Assembly (NCBI RefSeq): GCF_036324505.1
Contig: NC_086360.1
Coordinates: 14,973,293-15,037,292 of the forward strand
Source: Eleginops maclovinus
Taxonomy: Eukaryota > Chordata > Actinopteri > Perciformes > Eleginopidae
Direction: 5' to 3'
DNA length: 64,000 nucleotides
Shown here: positions 1-37,346 of the stretch, piece after piece
How the letters are laid out: every line of letters starts with the position of its first letter
Numbering within the stretch: position 1 is the stretch's first letter
The notes under the pieces: model-generated
Told to the model about the DNA's origin: nothing
Seen by the model: only the letters and a program-made list of their open reading frames with translations
Databases searched by the model: none
Made by a program: the position numbers and the translations under genes

Positions 1-17768
<17,768 letters not shown>

Positions 17769-20672
17769 CAGTGTCTGGACAGCAGCTGATTAACTGTTCT
17801 TCTTAGTAATGACAGATGATTATTTATAGAATATTTTTTGGGTTTCGTGGAGTTTGTCTGTGTTTTTTATACATCTTTGTTTATGGTTCCAAAGCGTGCG
17901 CTGCTCTTCACCTTGGCCACTCCTGTCAGCTTCGTTCAGACACCGGTACTTTTTCAAGTTATTTTGCACTCAGGAAAACTCCTCTCCATTCCCCTTTGTA
18001 CTAAAGTGGTGTGTCTTTATTTCACTTTTACGCCTCCCCTTTACAGGCTTAAGTTTAGTACATGGACTAGCAGCTCTCAGTCGACTCAGAGCTGTTCACA
18101 CGATACATGATATCACATTTTCCTTCCCTCCGCTTCGGCTCAGCATTGCCTGAAAGTTTAGCAGTATTTCTATGTTTTATCAAGTGCCCATACTTTATAA
18201 AGTAGTTATCAGTGTGTTCAAGGAGAATCTCCCCCTCGGTTAGGTAATTTCCTCCCATCTGAGAATTAGGAGGCATTATATGCTGCCGTTCTGCTGAAAA
18301 CCTGACGGGACGCCGCAGGGATGAAAGCTGCAGCACACGGGGAGCTTTTCGAGACACGGTTCTGATGTGGAAGTCTTCCTTGAAATCCTGACTGATACAA
18401 AGCTCAAATCTGAACAGCTGAGATGCTGTCCTACACCTCTTTAATGTTTGTATCGTACTGTATGTAAGATTCAGATATTTTCTAGAATTTACTTTTGCAA
18501 TCCTAGGCTTTGTTTTCTTAGCAGAGCGGATGAGAGAACCAATGGGAAGACATGTGTCACAGATATTCAGTGTTTTGAAGGGGTATCTTCACAGCTGGAT
18601 TACATTAGGAGTGTTTGCACTTGCTCCAATAGCATTTAAACTACTATTACCATGCCACTATACCCATATTCGGTCAGTCCTGTGAGTGAAACTTTGAAAA
18701 GATTCATTACAACTATGAGTTTGGTGAGAGTTTTCACTGAGAAGGAGACGGGACGTTACTGTATGCTTTACTTTCTTTGAAAAGTTTATTTGGATGAAGC
18801 CTTTATATTTTATTATTGTTGCCTGCAGTTCTTTTGAACACATCCTGAGACAATGCAATGCTTTGTAGTTGATACAAAAAGCACCTTTTTTTAGAAGCTT
18901 GATTAGTGCGTGGAGTATACAGAAATACTGTAGTAATGGTGATTAAAAACTACTGGGGTGATTTTATACCAATGTTATGAAAGCTTTTACTGTCCTTTCT
19001 TATATTTCGCTCATTTACAGTGATGTGCACGTCTCCATCAGCTGCTTGTTTTCAGCCAACTCGTTTTCTATTCAGCGGCATGAATTTATTTCATTTTGCC
19101 ATCCCATTGCACCCAGTTGCTGTCTTTGTTTTCGACAAGACAATCAGCTCCGTTGCATAGTCTTCAGATAAGACTATCCTCTACGTAGATACACTTGATG
19201 CACTGATATATTCATATATCACCATGTTAATATTTGTAATGTTTTAAATTGCCAAACCCCTCACTCATGAATATTTAGACTAGACTAGTGCTGTCTTACA
19301 CCTCGTCCAAGACTCGCTTATTTTTTTCATGTTTTTTTTTTATTTTCACTTAACACCTGATGCTATTATTTATTGGTATATTTTTCTAATTTTCGAGTAT
19401 TTTTTGCAATATAAAGGTGGTACAGTAAATGTTTGACTGTAGCATAGACCACAGTGCAGGCTTGGCAGTTACTCAAAAATCCTTTTTATTTCTCTCTGTG
19501 TACATAAAATATAGAAAACCCACAAATGTAAAAAAAATAATAAATAAAAATAAAATAAAAAACACTTGAAATACTGCACACTGCTTTTTCTGCAGTGTTT
19601 GTCATTTCAAAAGTTAATTTTCATTTTGTGCCAAGATTATTTTTTTCCATCTTCACCCGATGCCCTTACCTGTAAAAAATGTTCTGGTTTTATCGCTGTT
19701 TACAAACATATATTTATTGTGCTGTATATAATATATAATTATTAATGTTATTACTATCATAATGCCGTTTGTTGTAAATGGTCGATTCTTATCATCCCTT
19801 TTGGTGATGGTGTGGCTGTATTAAGTACCTCTTGTTGAGAGAATGTTTATAAAAGATGAGCTTTGGTGTAAAAAAGATCCATGGACATGTTGCTTACCTG
19901 AGAAGTAGCTCAGTGAAGAGAGGGGGAAAGCCAAATTGTTTTTTTAAAGAAACTGTTCCTTGGCCCATGGGCTGTGCCTTAAATTCAAAGCATGTCATTT
20001 ACTTTAGCCTTTTTTTCTATTTTATTTCCTAGTTCTCTTTTGCTGCATTAGTGGATCTCTTGGCTTGGGTTGGCCTGATCTCCTGCTGTGAGTTTGAAAA
20101 TGTTGCTTTTTCTCTCACAGCCAAACACAGATTTTTCTATCAAAATGTGTTCCTGGGTAAAAATGTGCTGTCAGTGCAGAAGCTTGCAGGATTCAGGTCA
20201 ATCACAAGCCATAGATGTACTACCTGAGTGATGTGTGGCCTAAAGCCGGATGTCCAAGGGTCGTATTTGCTGTAGACCTGGTGTGAACAACTGGCACTTC
20301 CTTACGCCCTGACACTACACTCGCACTGTGACACAACTGCTCGGATGTAAACGATACGGGAGTGACTTTGCTGCATCCGTGCAGAGGTACTGCAGTGTCG
20401 TCTCCATGCATGTGGGTGTGTCACAGCTACAAACACTGAATGGGGTGCAACAGGAGTGTGTTACGCTGCTCAACCATAGCCTACAAAGCACAGAGTCTTT
20501 GAGACACATCTGCATGTTCAGCCACTGCTGCATTAATTATGGCTGAAACACTGACGGTGTGTTGCTTATCTATGCTCGGCCCACACTTTCACTCACATGA
20601 CTTGCAATATCCAAAACCACTGACATCTTTCTGCCTGGACGGGAGAAGGGGTTTAGTATATTTCTGTAGTGA

Positions 20673-20697
20673 GGGGTGGGTTTGGGGGGGTTAGGGG
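20673..20697 (+). promoter_or_regulatory. Canonical G-quadruplex motif in pde4d 3' UTR
   Basis: Four G-runs of 4, 3, 7 and 4 with loops of 1, 3 and 3 bases lie on the sense strand, so the mRNA itself would carry it. This satisfies the usual G3+N1-7 rule; function is inferred only. Confidence 0.6.
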
Positions 20698-21055
20698 TTT
20701 GAGTGCATCTTTGTCCAAAAAAACAGGGACTCTTATTTTGACACACATACTGTAGATTCTAAACAGCCCTGGACCAATGGAAACAGTGGGTTCTTTTATC
20801 ATCATGTGTTCTATTTTTTATGGTATGAAAGGAAAACACAAACTGTAACTTAAAAAAAGGTCTTCAGGACAATTATTTTTTGGGTTATGTCTTTAGAATG
20901 CCAACTTGTCTGGAAGTTTCACAGGACAATTAAAATGTTATTTTAATGGATTCCTTGTTAATTGCAGTCTATTGGATAGCACTGTAGATCATACAACTTT
21001 ATGTAAAAAAACAAATGAAAATAATGAAAAAAAAGTTTTTATATGCAATGGATTA

Positions 21056-21061
21056 AATAAA
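21056..21061 (+). terminator. Polyadenylation signal AATAAA of pde4d
   Basis: AATAAA followed about 30 bases later by a GT/T-rich element. It is the best-placed signal to end the pde4d transcript. Confidence 0.55.
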
Positions 21062-22549
21062 AGCATGGGTTGATTCTGCCTACTCACTGGTTTCTTCGTG
21101 TCTTTGTTTCAGAGGGTAATATCGTACACCAAAATGACGAAGAGTTAAGTGTGGGATGGATTTTCCATACATTTGTTTCACAGAGAAAAACAGATTAAAG
21201 CCTGAAAGAACATTTTCAAAAAGATTGCTTTCTCACACCCAACGCAATCTGTATGTTTTCTTGTTTTTCTGCTCTAAATATATGTATTCTTAATTATTGA
21301 CATGACAAATAAATCCAAAATAATACACTTTTTAGAACATTGGTGTCCCCAATACCCTGATTAAGGCTGTGATGTCATGTATTGTCATTTTTCCTTTATA
21401 TGTCTAAGCAGTTGTATCTCTATAATAGCCTTTATTTTATTCATCCCCAATCAAAGATATCGTACAAAGTGCATAAAGACATAATAAAGTATGTGGTATG
21501 CGATAATTAGTTATGATCAATATGTGCCTCGTGACGTCATTGTATCACAATAAAGCTGGTAGAATTTTTTTTACCCCAAAAAAAATAAATGTGATTATTA
21601 AACTGAAAAATCTGTCTCGTGACACCACTGTATTCAAAATGTTTGTAGAAGGACAGGGCAAAACCAAAACTAAAATAAAGAAAACGCAGAACAATCCTTC
21701 CCCTCCTCACAAAGGGGAGTTGCTGCCACACCTACGACCTGTGGAAGAGAGGAGATCTCACTCAACTACTGAAAGAGAAATAAGTAGATGTCTGATCCGG
21801 CTTATACACAAAGTTGGATATTGGGGACTTTTTCCAGTCAACCAGTCTTTTGGAAGTTAGCTGAAGCCAGGAGCTGGTGGGATGAAACTATTTAATCCTC
21901 AACATCATCTTTTGACATGCATCGGATCTGTGATTTCGTCCTGGCCTGCTTGGACCTCAAGTTAAGTTTCTCTGCCTCTAGAGATTCCCATTTCCCCCCC
22001 TAAAACCCCCACCCTCAAACCTGCAACCACACCTCACTCTGAGCCGGTTGGACTGAACTCTTCATTCATACACATATCCACCTGAACTGCACTCTGAAAT
22101 TGAACTGAACAATTTTCAGAGATGACAGTACAAACTTCTCATTCACACTCTCTCCTCATAGTTTTGGGAAATTATTCCTTCTGTTATTTAATTCATGAAT
22201 TGATGTTTCGTTATTTGAACGGACATTTTTGCATCTCTAACTTTAAGTAATTTGGTAATGGGACTGTGTTGGGATCTATGCTTTGGGATGTATTGAATAT
22301 AATTTTGGTCAAATACAGATATTTTATTTTGATAAAAAACATTATTGATTGTGTACCTTCTGTTGCTAGGTCAACGGACTATCCCTCTATCTGTTTATTT
22401 AAATTAACCTTTTCATTTTTATAGATAAATATATTAAATATTCTTCTATCTGGTGGCTAAATATAATGTTATACTTTTGGGATCAAACTTACGCTACATG
22501 TTAATTTTACAACTGTTAGCTATTTTAATCCATTATTTATGTTAATCCA

Positions 22550-22905
22550 CTAACACTCAAATAAATGTAGAGGAGTAATGATAACTTTCGAATGAATTGT
22601 GGGGACGTGTACGTAAAAATGAACTGAACATTAAATACCAATCTTCAAAGTACTTTACTCTATAAGTACATTACTCAGGTATTATATTAGAGTATTACTA
22701 CTGAAGTGCCAATTCAATGCTGTTTTTTTACCTGTACTGTTGGGTAGTTTATTGTACATAAATACAATTCAAATAGCTGTCGAATAAATGTAGTGGAATT
22801 AAAATTCATATATTTACCTGCGAAATGTAGTGAAGTATAAATATAAAGTAGAACATTAAAATGTATTTTAATGTAGTACTTGAGGGTACCTTCCACCACT
22901 GCATT
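22550..22905. mobile_element. Degenerate non-autonomous teleost interspersed repeat
   Basis: The right part, with phrases AAATGTAGTGGAATTAAAA, ATATTTACCTGCGAAATGTA, GTAGTACTTGAGG and the end CTTCCACCACTG, matches a very common teleost repeat that I recognise by its 'tacttgagtaaatgtactt...tttccaccactg' end. The left boundary is uncertain and the copy is diverged. I do not assign a superfamily. Confidence 0.55.
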
Positions 22906-23568
22906 TGAGGCCAATGCAGAATAAGGTCCAACACTAGGTGGTGTGCGATGCCCAGGAATGGAAGAGAAGTCAGCGCTGCAGAGACAGCAGCTCCAGTTCA
23001 CACAGGCACACAGCCCTCCTTCATGCTCCTGTTCATCAGCAGAGAGTGAGAGAGAACACGGACCCCCACTGATAGAATCTGATTTATTTCCTATAATCTG
23101 AAAAACATACATCTTACTTTGCTTGCACTCTGAGAAACATATATATTCAGTTATATGTAAAGTCATACAGTTCTAAAATGACATTTTGACCAGAGTGACA
23201 TATCTATTCCTCTATTAATGAATCTTGACTGGAGATCAATACAATAATTTATTTCATGGCTACTGGCATAAAATGATAATATCACATACATACACAGATG
23301 CACACGCACAAAGCACTTGTACACACATATGCTTTGAACTCGTTTGTGTTCCCTTTTCTTGGAATTACACCAGTATGGCATATGGCATGGACTAAGATAT
23401 CTCTCTGACTATCTTTCACAAAAACACTGCATTTTGACATGATAATACAAGATCAATCAACACCCAACAGTTAGCAGGAACAGCATATAGTACGTGAATA
23501 CATTTGTACAAAAGGTATACACAAACAATACACTATAATACGGAATTTGTCAGTTCAATATGGCAGGT

Positions 23569-23572
23569 ACAC

Positions 23573-23657
<85 letters not shown>
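23569..23657. repeat. (CA)n microsatellite
   Basis: About 44 CA units with one early interruption, between the pde4d and rab3c 3' ends. Confidence 0.98.
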
Positions 23658-23659
<2 letters not shown>

Positions 23660-23970
23660 GTCACGCATTCAGAGGCTGCAATTACCATTAAGCATACACT
23701 CACTTTTTTTTTTAAAGAGATTGTACATCAGTTTCAGAGCCTTTCTGACCACTCACTCACATACTGCAGATAGAGTCATTGTACTCGAGCACAGGAGAAA
23801 CTATGTACAGGGTTTCATTCATAAAATATTGCACTTATTGGCCCATTGCATCTCACAGCACGTGCTATGATGATGCGTCTAAATCTGTAACACAGAGTGA
23901 TATATACACTATCTTATTATATAAATCTACATAGATAAGTCAGAACTGGTACATGCAATTTTGGGGAGTT

Positions 23971-25234
23971 TTTATTCAACTATGCAACAAACAACTGACG
24001 ATGCTAGAAGGAACTGTATATGTTTTGGCACAAATGTGTTTTTTTTATTATAAATTGCAGAACTGAAAGGCTTTCTGCAATGTTTGTACTATATGGACTT
24101 AGGTTTAAGACCACTGCAATGCTGTATATGCCTTCATTCATCTTTTGAACTATTGTATATCTATGATGTTTTCTACGCAGCTTACTCAGATTCAAACATG
24201 ACATTTTAGCATGCTGAATTAAACAATATTTGTTTTAATATATGGCTGTTTATTCCATGCCAGAGCTGATCAGTTGTTGTATAGCATACACTGTGCGGTG
24301 CCTTGTCAGTGTGAGATTTGTGTTAAATGAAATGCTGATAATTGCTATTATATGAAGTTGGGTTCTATCTCTAGATAAAACAGCACATATGATTGATTTT
24401 TTTGGCAGCATGCTCATTGCATCAAACTATAAAGGGACATCTTAGAGGCTAAACACATACGAATAGTTGCTTTTACGATTTACAGCTATACTTATCAGGG
24501 AAATCACACATCTACAGACAGCAAAACGTGGAATACTACTCACATCAACATTAAATGTACTGGATTCATTCAGAAGTTAGCATGACAGGGGAACTTACAG
24601 AGGCCGTGTGGGAGATGCTAAAAGGCCACTTTTTTATCCAAGGTAGATGATTTTTTTTAGATGACAAAGTTGCAATCAGAGATAACACTCACACTCATGC
24701 AACCCACACTCACTTACTGTACAGTCACACCACAGCCACACACTCATTGCACAACAGAAAGTGGCTACGTCCTATAGTGCACTAAATCATAGATTTGGCA
24801 GCTTTAGGAGACAAAATGATTCTAGAAAAGGAAATTACATCCTGTTCAAAAAATACAAATTAAAGCATTCACTGACTCAATCCCTTTTTTATCATTATTC
24901 TAGGTCTTAAATATTTGTAAAGGTCTTTCCCTCCCACTATGACCATACTAACTAGCTGAAGAATGAGAATATTGTGACTCTATATTCTAGATATCCTGTG
25001 ATATTACATATTTTACAATAGCCATGTCTGTTTGTATGGTTATTTGCTCTTGATATAAGGTGATAAAGTTAAGAGTTAATACGACGGCATTTTGTAATTC
25101 TACTACTAAACAGGGTTTGAGCCGTAGTCCAAAGGAAGCAGCACTAGCAGGAGTGATAAGGGAGGACAAAACTGTGCACACTCTACCACCTGACGGACCT
25201 GCGCTGCCCTGTCTCTGCTTCCTGACATCCGTCA
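23971..25234 (-). other. Probable rab3c 3' UTR (extent uncertain)
   Basis: Sequence after the rab3c stop on the minus strand, AT-rich, without coding signs. Minus-strand AATAAA occurs at 24254-24249 and 23976-23971. Which site is used cannot be decided from sequence alone. Confidence 0.4.
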
Positions 25235-32144
<6,910 letters not shown>

Positions 32145-33700
32145 CTGCAAAAACACAAAAGAGATGCTGAAAAGAATTTATTCGTAGCTTCACCTTGAGC
32201 TACTGTGAAGCTTTTCAGAGCTGTGCTGCAAAGATTCTTATAAGAAACACATTATTTGTTTGTCAGTTGACTGTGGATGTTATAGAGTCCAGTACAGGCT
32301 TGCTGTGCAGGCCCCAGATCAGAGGTGACAGAAGGCTGTGTCAGGCGAATCAGCATGACCAACGCAGCAAGCTGTTGTATTGATGAGTATTAGTTAACCA
32401 GGATTTTAAAGACCTGACTATGTCTTTACTGTAGCTATAATGATTTTTTAAATAAATATTGTTATTGCCCCTTTTCCCTTAAAAGCACATACATACAAAT
32501 AAGATAAAGTACTTGCATCGAATTAACAAAATACACCCATATGTATTCGAACAAAATATGTAACTAAAACGTACATTTACCAGTTTAAATATTGCAAATA
32601 AAAGTGTGACATGTTTTTTTATTTGACATATTTAACAAATAGCTTGTATATGAGGAAGGCAAGGCAATTTCACCAGCCATTACATTTTCTTCCATTTTAC
32701 AGCTATTATGTGCTACTGTAGGCTATCTTTCACCTGGAAAAAAACACATTTACACCGAGCATTTGCGTGCAAGCTGTCAGAGGACAAAACTACTAAGATG
32801 CCAAGAGCACAGTCATCTTTGTTCCAAGGTGAATGTTTCCAAAAAGCCACTGCGCTTAAATACCAAACATGGGCAGCCGAGCTCTCCTTGTAGCAAAGCA
32901 GTTATAAAAGATGCCGGAGCTCGATCCTGCACATCCTGCACCGGGTTAATGTTTGCTTCCGTGTATGAAAGAAAATACCACCGAGGCAGCATCACTAAGG
33001 ACACCGCTTTAAAAATAGCAATGCAATGCTGGTATTTAAACAAGCCACGATTAAAAACAGAAATCCAACATGGAATTATACGATATAGCTGAGCAGGAAG
33101 CTACATGCCAGCTAATGCTAGTCGAGCAATTCTGGGCAAGAGGTCATTTTATGTATTTATGAAATTCTTCCACATAACTATAAATAAATGAGAGTAGCGA
33201 AACGCGTTGAGGACATTGAGAGAACAAACCTGTGTTGAAGGCCTTGGCTTTATCTTTATCTTTCCTGTTTTGCAAATACGGTTTTAGTATTTGTGTCTAA
33301 CGCAGGCGTTGGTCTCTCCCCCCTCTGTGTCTTTTTCTCTTTGAACGCCGACCAGTTTCAGCACCTGGGAGCTGTCCTCTCCACTTCGGATGTGGCACGC
33401 GCCCGAGCTGACGAGGCTGCCTCGCGTGAGATGAGCACGAGCATAGGAAAGTGCGTGTCATGCGTTTCTCTGACGTAAACGATACGGTCTAAAACATGGG
33501 GGTTGTAGTTTTTGCACGGTGGCCAAAGGTGTCCAAAGAACAGATTATACTACATTACCCAGCATAAAGCACGACACATCTGTCAGCAGCTGTGTAATAT
33601 ACTCAGGAAGCGCAGGGAAAGCTTTGTAGTTTTGTATTAAATATGCATCACCAACACGAGAAACTGCAAAACATGGATACCACTGTTAACTACACCTGAT
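32145..33700 (-). promoter_or_regulatory. rab3c 5' region and probable promoter
   Basis: The first coding exon starts exactly at an acceptor (TTTTTGCAG then ATG), so a noncoding 5' exon must lie upstream. Candidate promoter features: a locally CpG-rich block at about 33,340-33,480; a CRE-like TGACGTAA at 33471-33478; three ACTACA-type ZNF143/SBS-like motifs at 33495-33509 (minus), 33549-33565 (plus) and 33621-33630 (minus). A possible donor of the noncoding exon (AACACAG then gtttgt, minus) is at about 33,230. TSS not determined. Confidence 0.45.
33549..33565 (+). promoter_or_regulatory. ZNF143/SBS-like promoter motif
   Basis: ACTACATTACCCAGCAT closely follows the SBS consensus as I remember it (ACTACAATTCCCAGCATGC), which marks many CpG and bidirectional promoters. 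It lies between divergent rab3c and the FAM173-like gene. Confidence 0.5.
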
Positions 33701-34314
33701 ATCCACGGTCTAGGGTTGAACAATTTCATCATGTCCCTATCTCTCTCCCCCTGGCTCTCTCCATGGTTTTATAATAAAATCACGCATCTTACCTTCCCAT
33801 ACAAGTCCATTTTGAGTCTATTTTCAAATTCACTCCAGTACCTATAATCAACTCCCAGCTGGACTGTATAATTTCCCTTTTTCTTTTTTTCAGGAAGCTA
33901 ATACAATGGCCTCGATTTTTTTGCGTCACTCTCGGTTGGTCTTGCCACCCCCACCCCCCCTCCCCCGCCCATGCAGCTCCGCTTCAGAGAACCAGCGGCT
34001 GAGCAAATAAGAGAGGCCCTGAGTGCTGATGAATATTATTATTGTCGAGCCTTTCAATGAGAGCAAGTGCAGGATGAGGCTGCGTTGGAAGTGAAAAAAA
34101 AACAGCATGTTTGCAATTATAATCACATCGGCCCTCTTTGGGTTTAAAGCTAAAATACCTTTCACATGCATAATTAACTTGAGAGGCGCAAATGCGGAAC
34201 TGTACCATTGTCATGTCAAGAAGGTGAGGACCAATATGTTTATACTTAATCTCCTATAAGTATCTCATATGAGGATATGGGGAGGGATGCATGGTGTTGA
34301 CTGGCAGCCCTTTG

Positions 34315-34473
<159 letters not shown>

Positions 34474-35786
34474 GTAGGCTGCTGCACCATGTGTGTTTCC
34501 TCACATTTTGATTGCCAGTAAAAACTTCGAAAATGTTCCAAAGCTGTACATATTTGTGTAAATAGCTCGTCAGTTAGAACATTTTTTAGATTTGGTGGTT
34601 TACTGGCATAGTTTCATCAATGTTGTCCAAAAACTGAAATCGTACAACTCTGTTGGTGTGTTTGAAACATAGCTTTGTACTAACTTGATGTTTTCCTGAT
34701 GTGGTGGAGCTCCTTAGCTTACCTTTCCGAAAATGCAACTGATTGATATACAAATCCGTCTTTTCAGACAGTTTCAGTACATGACCTACGCGTGGTAAAC
34801 AAACTTTTCTAGAAAGCTGCTATACACGAGGAGGCCTCAGTGGCACCATCTGCTGTTAGACATGGTGCTCTGGTGATATTTTTGTCCATGTTGTACTGTT
34901 GCCATATAAGCATAACTGACCTGACCTGAAGTGAAGTGAGCTATATTTATTTACACAGATAGACTGTTGGTTATTTAATCCTTCTGAGCAACCTTGCAGT
35001 GTTTTAATGTCACAGCTTTCCTAATATGTATATTTTTAGAAAAAAAGGGTTTAAGATCCCCTCTTGACATATATTTTTCTGATAACATAAAGGCAGCAGT
35101 AGCGTTATTTAGGAGCAGTTACATAACCATTGATAAAAACAATTGTACAGATGCACCAATGTCAACCATGCTGGTCAGAATTGTACTGTTGTCCTTTTTC
35201 ACGAATGGGACTAGTTAGTCTGCTAAATGGTCCACAAATATCAAATATCCTTATTATGTTCAAAGTTCTGTGACTGTATCTTGTGTCGCTATCACCAAAA
35301 AATCCTCCCCAGAGACAGAAATATAAACTTTTGGCAGAGTATTAAAATCACTTCTGTGGTGGTTCCTGCTACAGTAAGTGTCTCTAGCAACATTATGACG
35401 CACACATTCTCACAAGCTGAAAACAATACTAGCTCTTCTGTCGCAGCTGTTAAAAATACACACCCAAGGCATCAGTCAGTTTGTTGTTTTGCACCCCACC
35501 ACAGCATAATGCACCCTCTGCTTATTTTAGGCTACTATTTAATATTCCAAATGATACAAACTCAAAGGAGTTCTTGAACCCATTATTTTTCTATCACTCC
35601 ACTCTTTAATGTGTTCCTCAAAATAACAACACAGGGAACAGAATATGGGATGGATCATAGATGATTATCTTCTTGTGTTTTTTTTATGTTTAGTGTTTCA
35701 ATAACTTTATGTTTGATAAAGTTATTACAGGCTTCAGTAATCTACTTCCTTTACTTTATTTTTAACCTTATTAGTGACAGTTTGTA

Positions 35787-37346
35787 ATGGAGGACTCAAT
35801 TGAGGTGATTCTGCAAGACCATGGAAAGGTCTTTTCTACCAACAGACCCCACCCCGTCCTGTCGGCCTGCACAGGGGCTCTGCTCACTGGCCTGTATGGA
35901 GTCTGGAGAATGTTTTGTATGCCTGGATCCCGAAAAATCCCGTTGAACCTATTGGTGCTTGAGATTTCCTTATTCTGTCTTTACCTGTTTGCTACCTGCT
36001 TGCTTTGCCTTTATTCTACCCTTTCAAATGGTGCATGTTTTTGTGAAGGCAAAGAGAGAACATCACTCGCACAATAACAATAATTTTTGGGTATATAACC
36101 GTTCAATCATTAAGTTGTTTTTTTTTTAGAACTGTGCCATCCTCTATGTTACTTATTACCCCTCAATCTGAACTGCATTTTGTCCATTGTTGTAATGTAA
36201 TTTATCAAGCAGTTGTTCAGTTCGCTGTCGGTAGGACAAAGCTTAACAAAAACTGGATGATGATGATTTGAAGCAGATCAGAATTTTATTTAGACTGCAT
36301 TTTTTGATGCATGTAGAATCAAAAAATTGTTTTAGCTTTTCAGTAAGAAAAAAGCCATATTTAAGCTAATACTAAAACGTTTAATATGCTTTTTTTTGCC
36401 TGCCAGAGTCATTTGAAATCTAAAAGCGAAATGTTACATTATCAGAGATTAAACCAGGTTTGATAACAGCTAGAGATTGGAAGCAGCCCTGCAGATGTGT
36501 CACTTACATGCATTATTACAGAGACTTGTATTGTGACTTGTATTGAATAACTTAGTGTATATGCTCTGGTCCAGGTTCCTTATTTGCCCTCCAGTAAAGG
36601 TCAGACAAGGAACATTATGCAGCTGCTTGAGGGACGAACAGGACGCTTAGCAGATCTCGGATCAGGAGATGGAAGACTGGTAATCGAGTTGATGTTGTTT
36701 CAGGAAATAATCCATTTAAATGTTTCCCAAAACTAAAGTTAAATTCTTAAATTACTAATTAATGTGCTTTGATTTGGTTCTCCAGGTTTTTGCAGCCTCT
36801 TCTGCTGGCTTCCAATGCACAGGGTTTGAGATCAACTCAATTTTAGTGGCCTATTCCAGGAGCAAGGCTCGCTTGACAGGAGTGACCTTCAGCCAGGCAA
36901 CCTTTGTTAAAAAAGACTTTTGGAAAGTAAGGTCTTAACAAAATGACTGCTTTCTCAAGCCTGGTCAAAGTTGGTGAATTGCTACTGCATTGTTTTTCTT
37001 TCACAGTCTGATTTGTCTTCGTACAACAATGTGACAGCTTTCCTTTCACCAGGTTTGGTGAGTATTCCTCCTTATGAAGATTTATGTATTTTCCTTCCTG
37101 TAGATTTCTTAATATGTATAGATCATATAGCATACATAATTTATTATTGGCTTACAGATGGAGGTGCTGGGTGAGAAGCTGTTGAAAGAGCTTCCTGATG
37201 ATGCGTGTGTCATCACCACTCGTTTTCCTTTCCCCAACTGGCCACTGCAACAGTCTGTTGGCTCTGATCTTGATGAGACTTTTGCGTATGACATAAGCAC
37301 TGTGCGCTCACAGCTGAGAGAAGGAACCAAAATTGTGGATTATTAA
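35787..37346 (+). CDS. FAM173-family lysine N-methyltransferase, ANTKMT-like
   Basis: The family (ANTKMT/FAM173A, ATPSCKMT/FAM173B) comprises mitochondrial seven-beta-strand enzymes that use SAM to methylate lysines of the ADP/ATP carrier or ATP synthase subunit c. Five exons, all phase 0: 35787-35954, 36575-36679, 36786-36926, 37007-37057, 37158-37346, giving 217 residues. Residues 22-45 form a hydrophobic segment (VLSACTGALLTGLYGVW), as in the family. The SAM motif I is LADLGSGDGRL (G85, G87, G89), followed by the acidic loop GFEIN (E106), KKDFWK, NVTAFLSPG and RFPFPNW. RKIPLNLL-VPY and NVTAFLSP resemble FAM173A more than FAM173B. Odd: the usual VWAYD is ETFAYD, the usual IPIQ-type tail is absent, and the exon 1 donor (TTG then gtgctt) is weak. 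Substrate cannot be assigned; it may be a diverged extra paralogue. Confidence 0.85.

Larger units (their letters stand above)
17769..21080 (+). other. pde4d 3' UTR (end approximate)
   Basis: About 3.3 kb after the stop without another gene. AT-rich with several ATTTA/TATTTAT runs (near 19,360-19,420). A potential G-quadruplex lies at 20673-20697. The end is placed by AATAAA at 21056-21061 followed by a GT/T-rich stretch near 21,088-21,105. Earlier AATAAA-like clusters near 19,540-19,560 could give a shorter form. Confidence 0.6.
21081..23970. other. Region between convergent pde4d and rab3c
   Basis: No coding evidence. It contains a degenerate interspersed repeat at about 22,550-22,905, a CA tract at 23569-23657 and a weak CTCF-like motif near 22,933. 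Part of it may belong to a longer rab3c 3' UTR, since further minus-strand AATAAA signals occur to the left. Confidence 0.5.
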
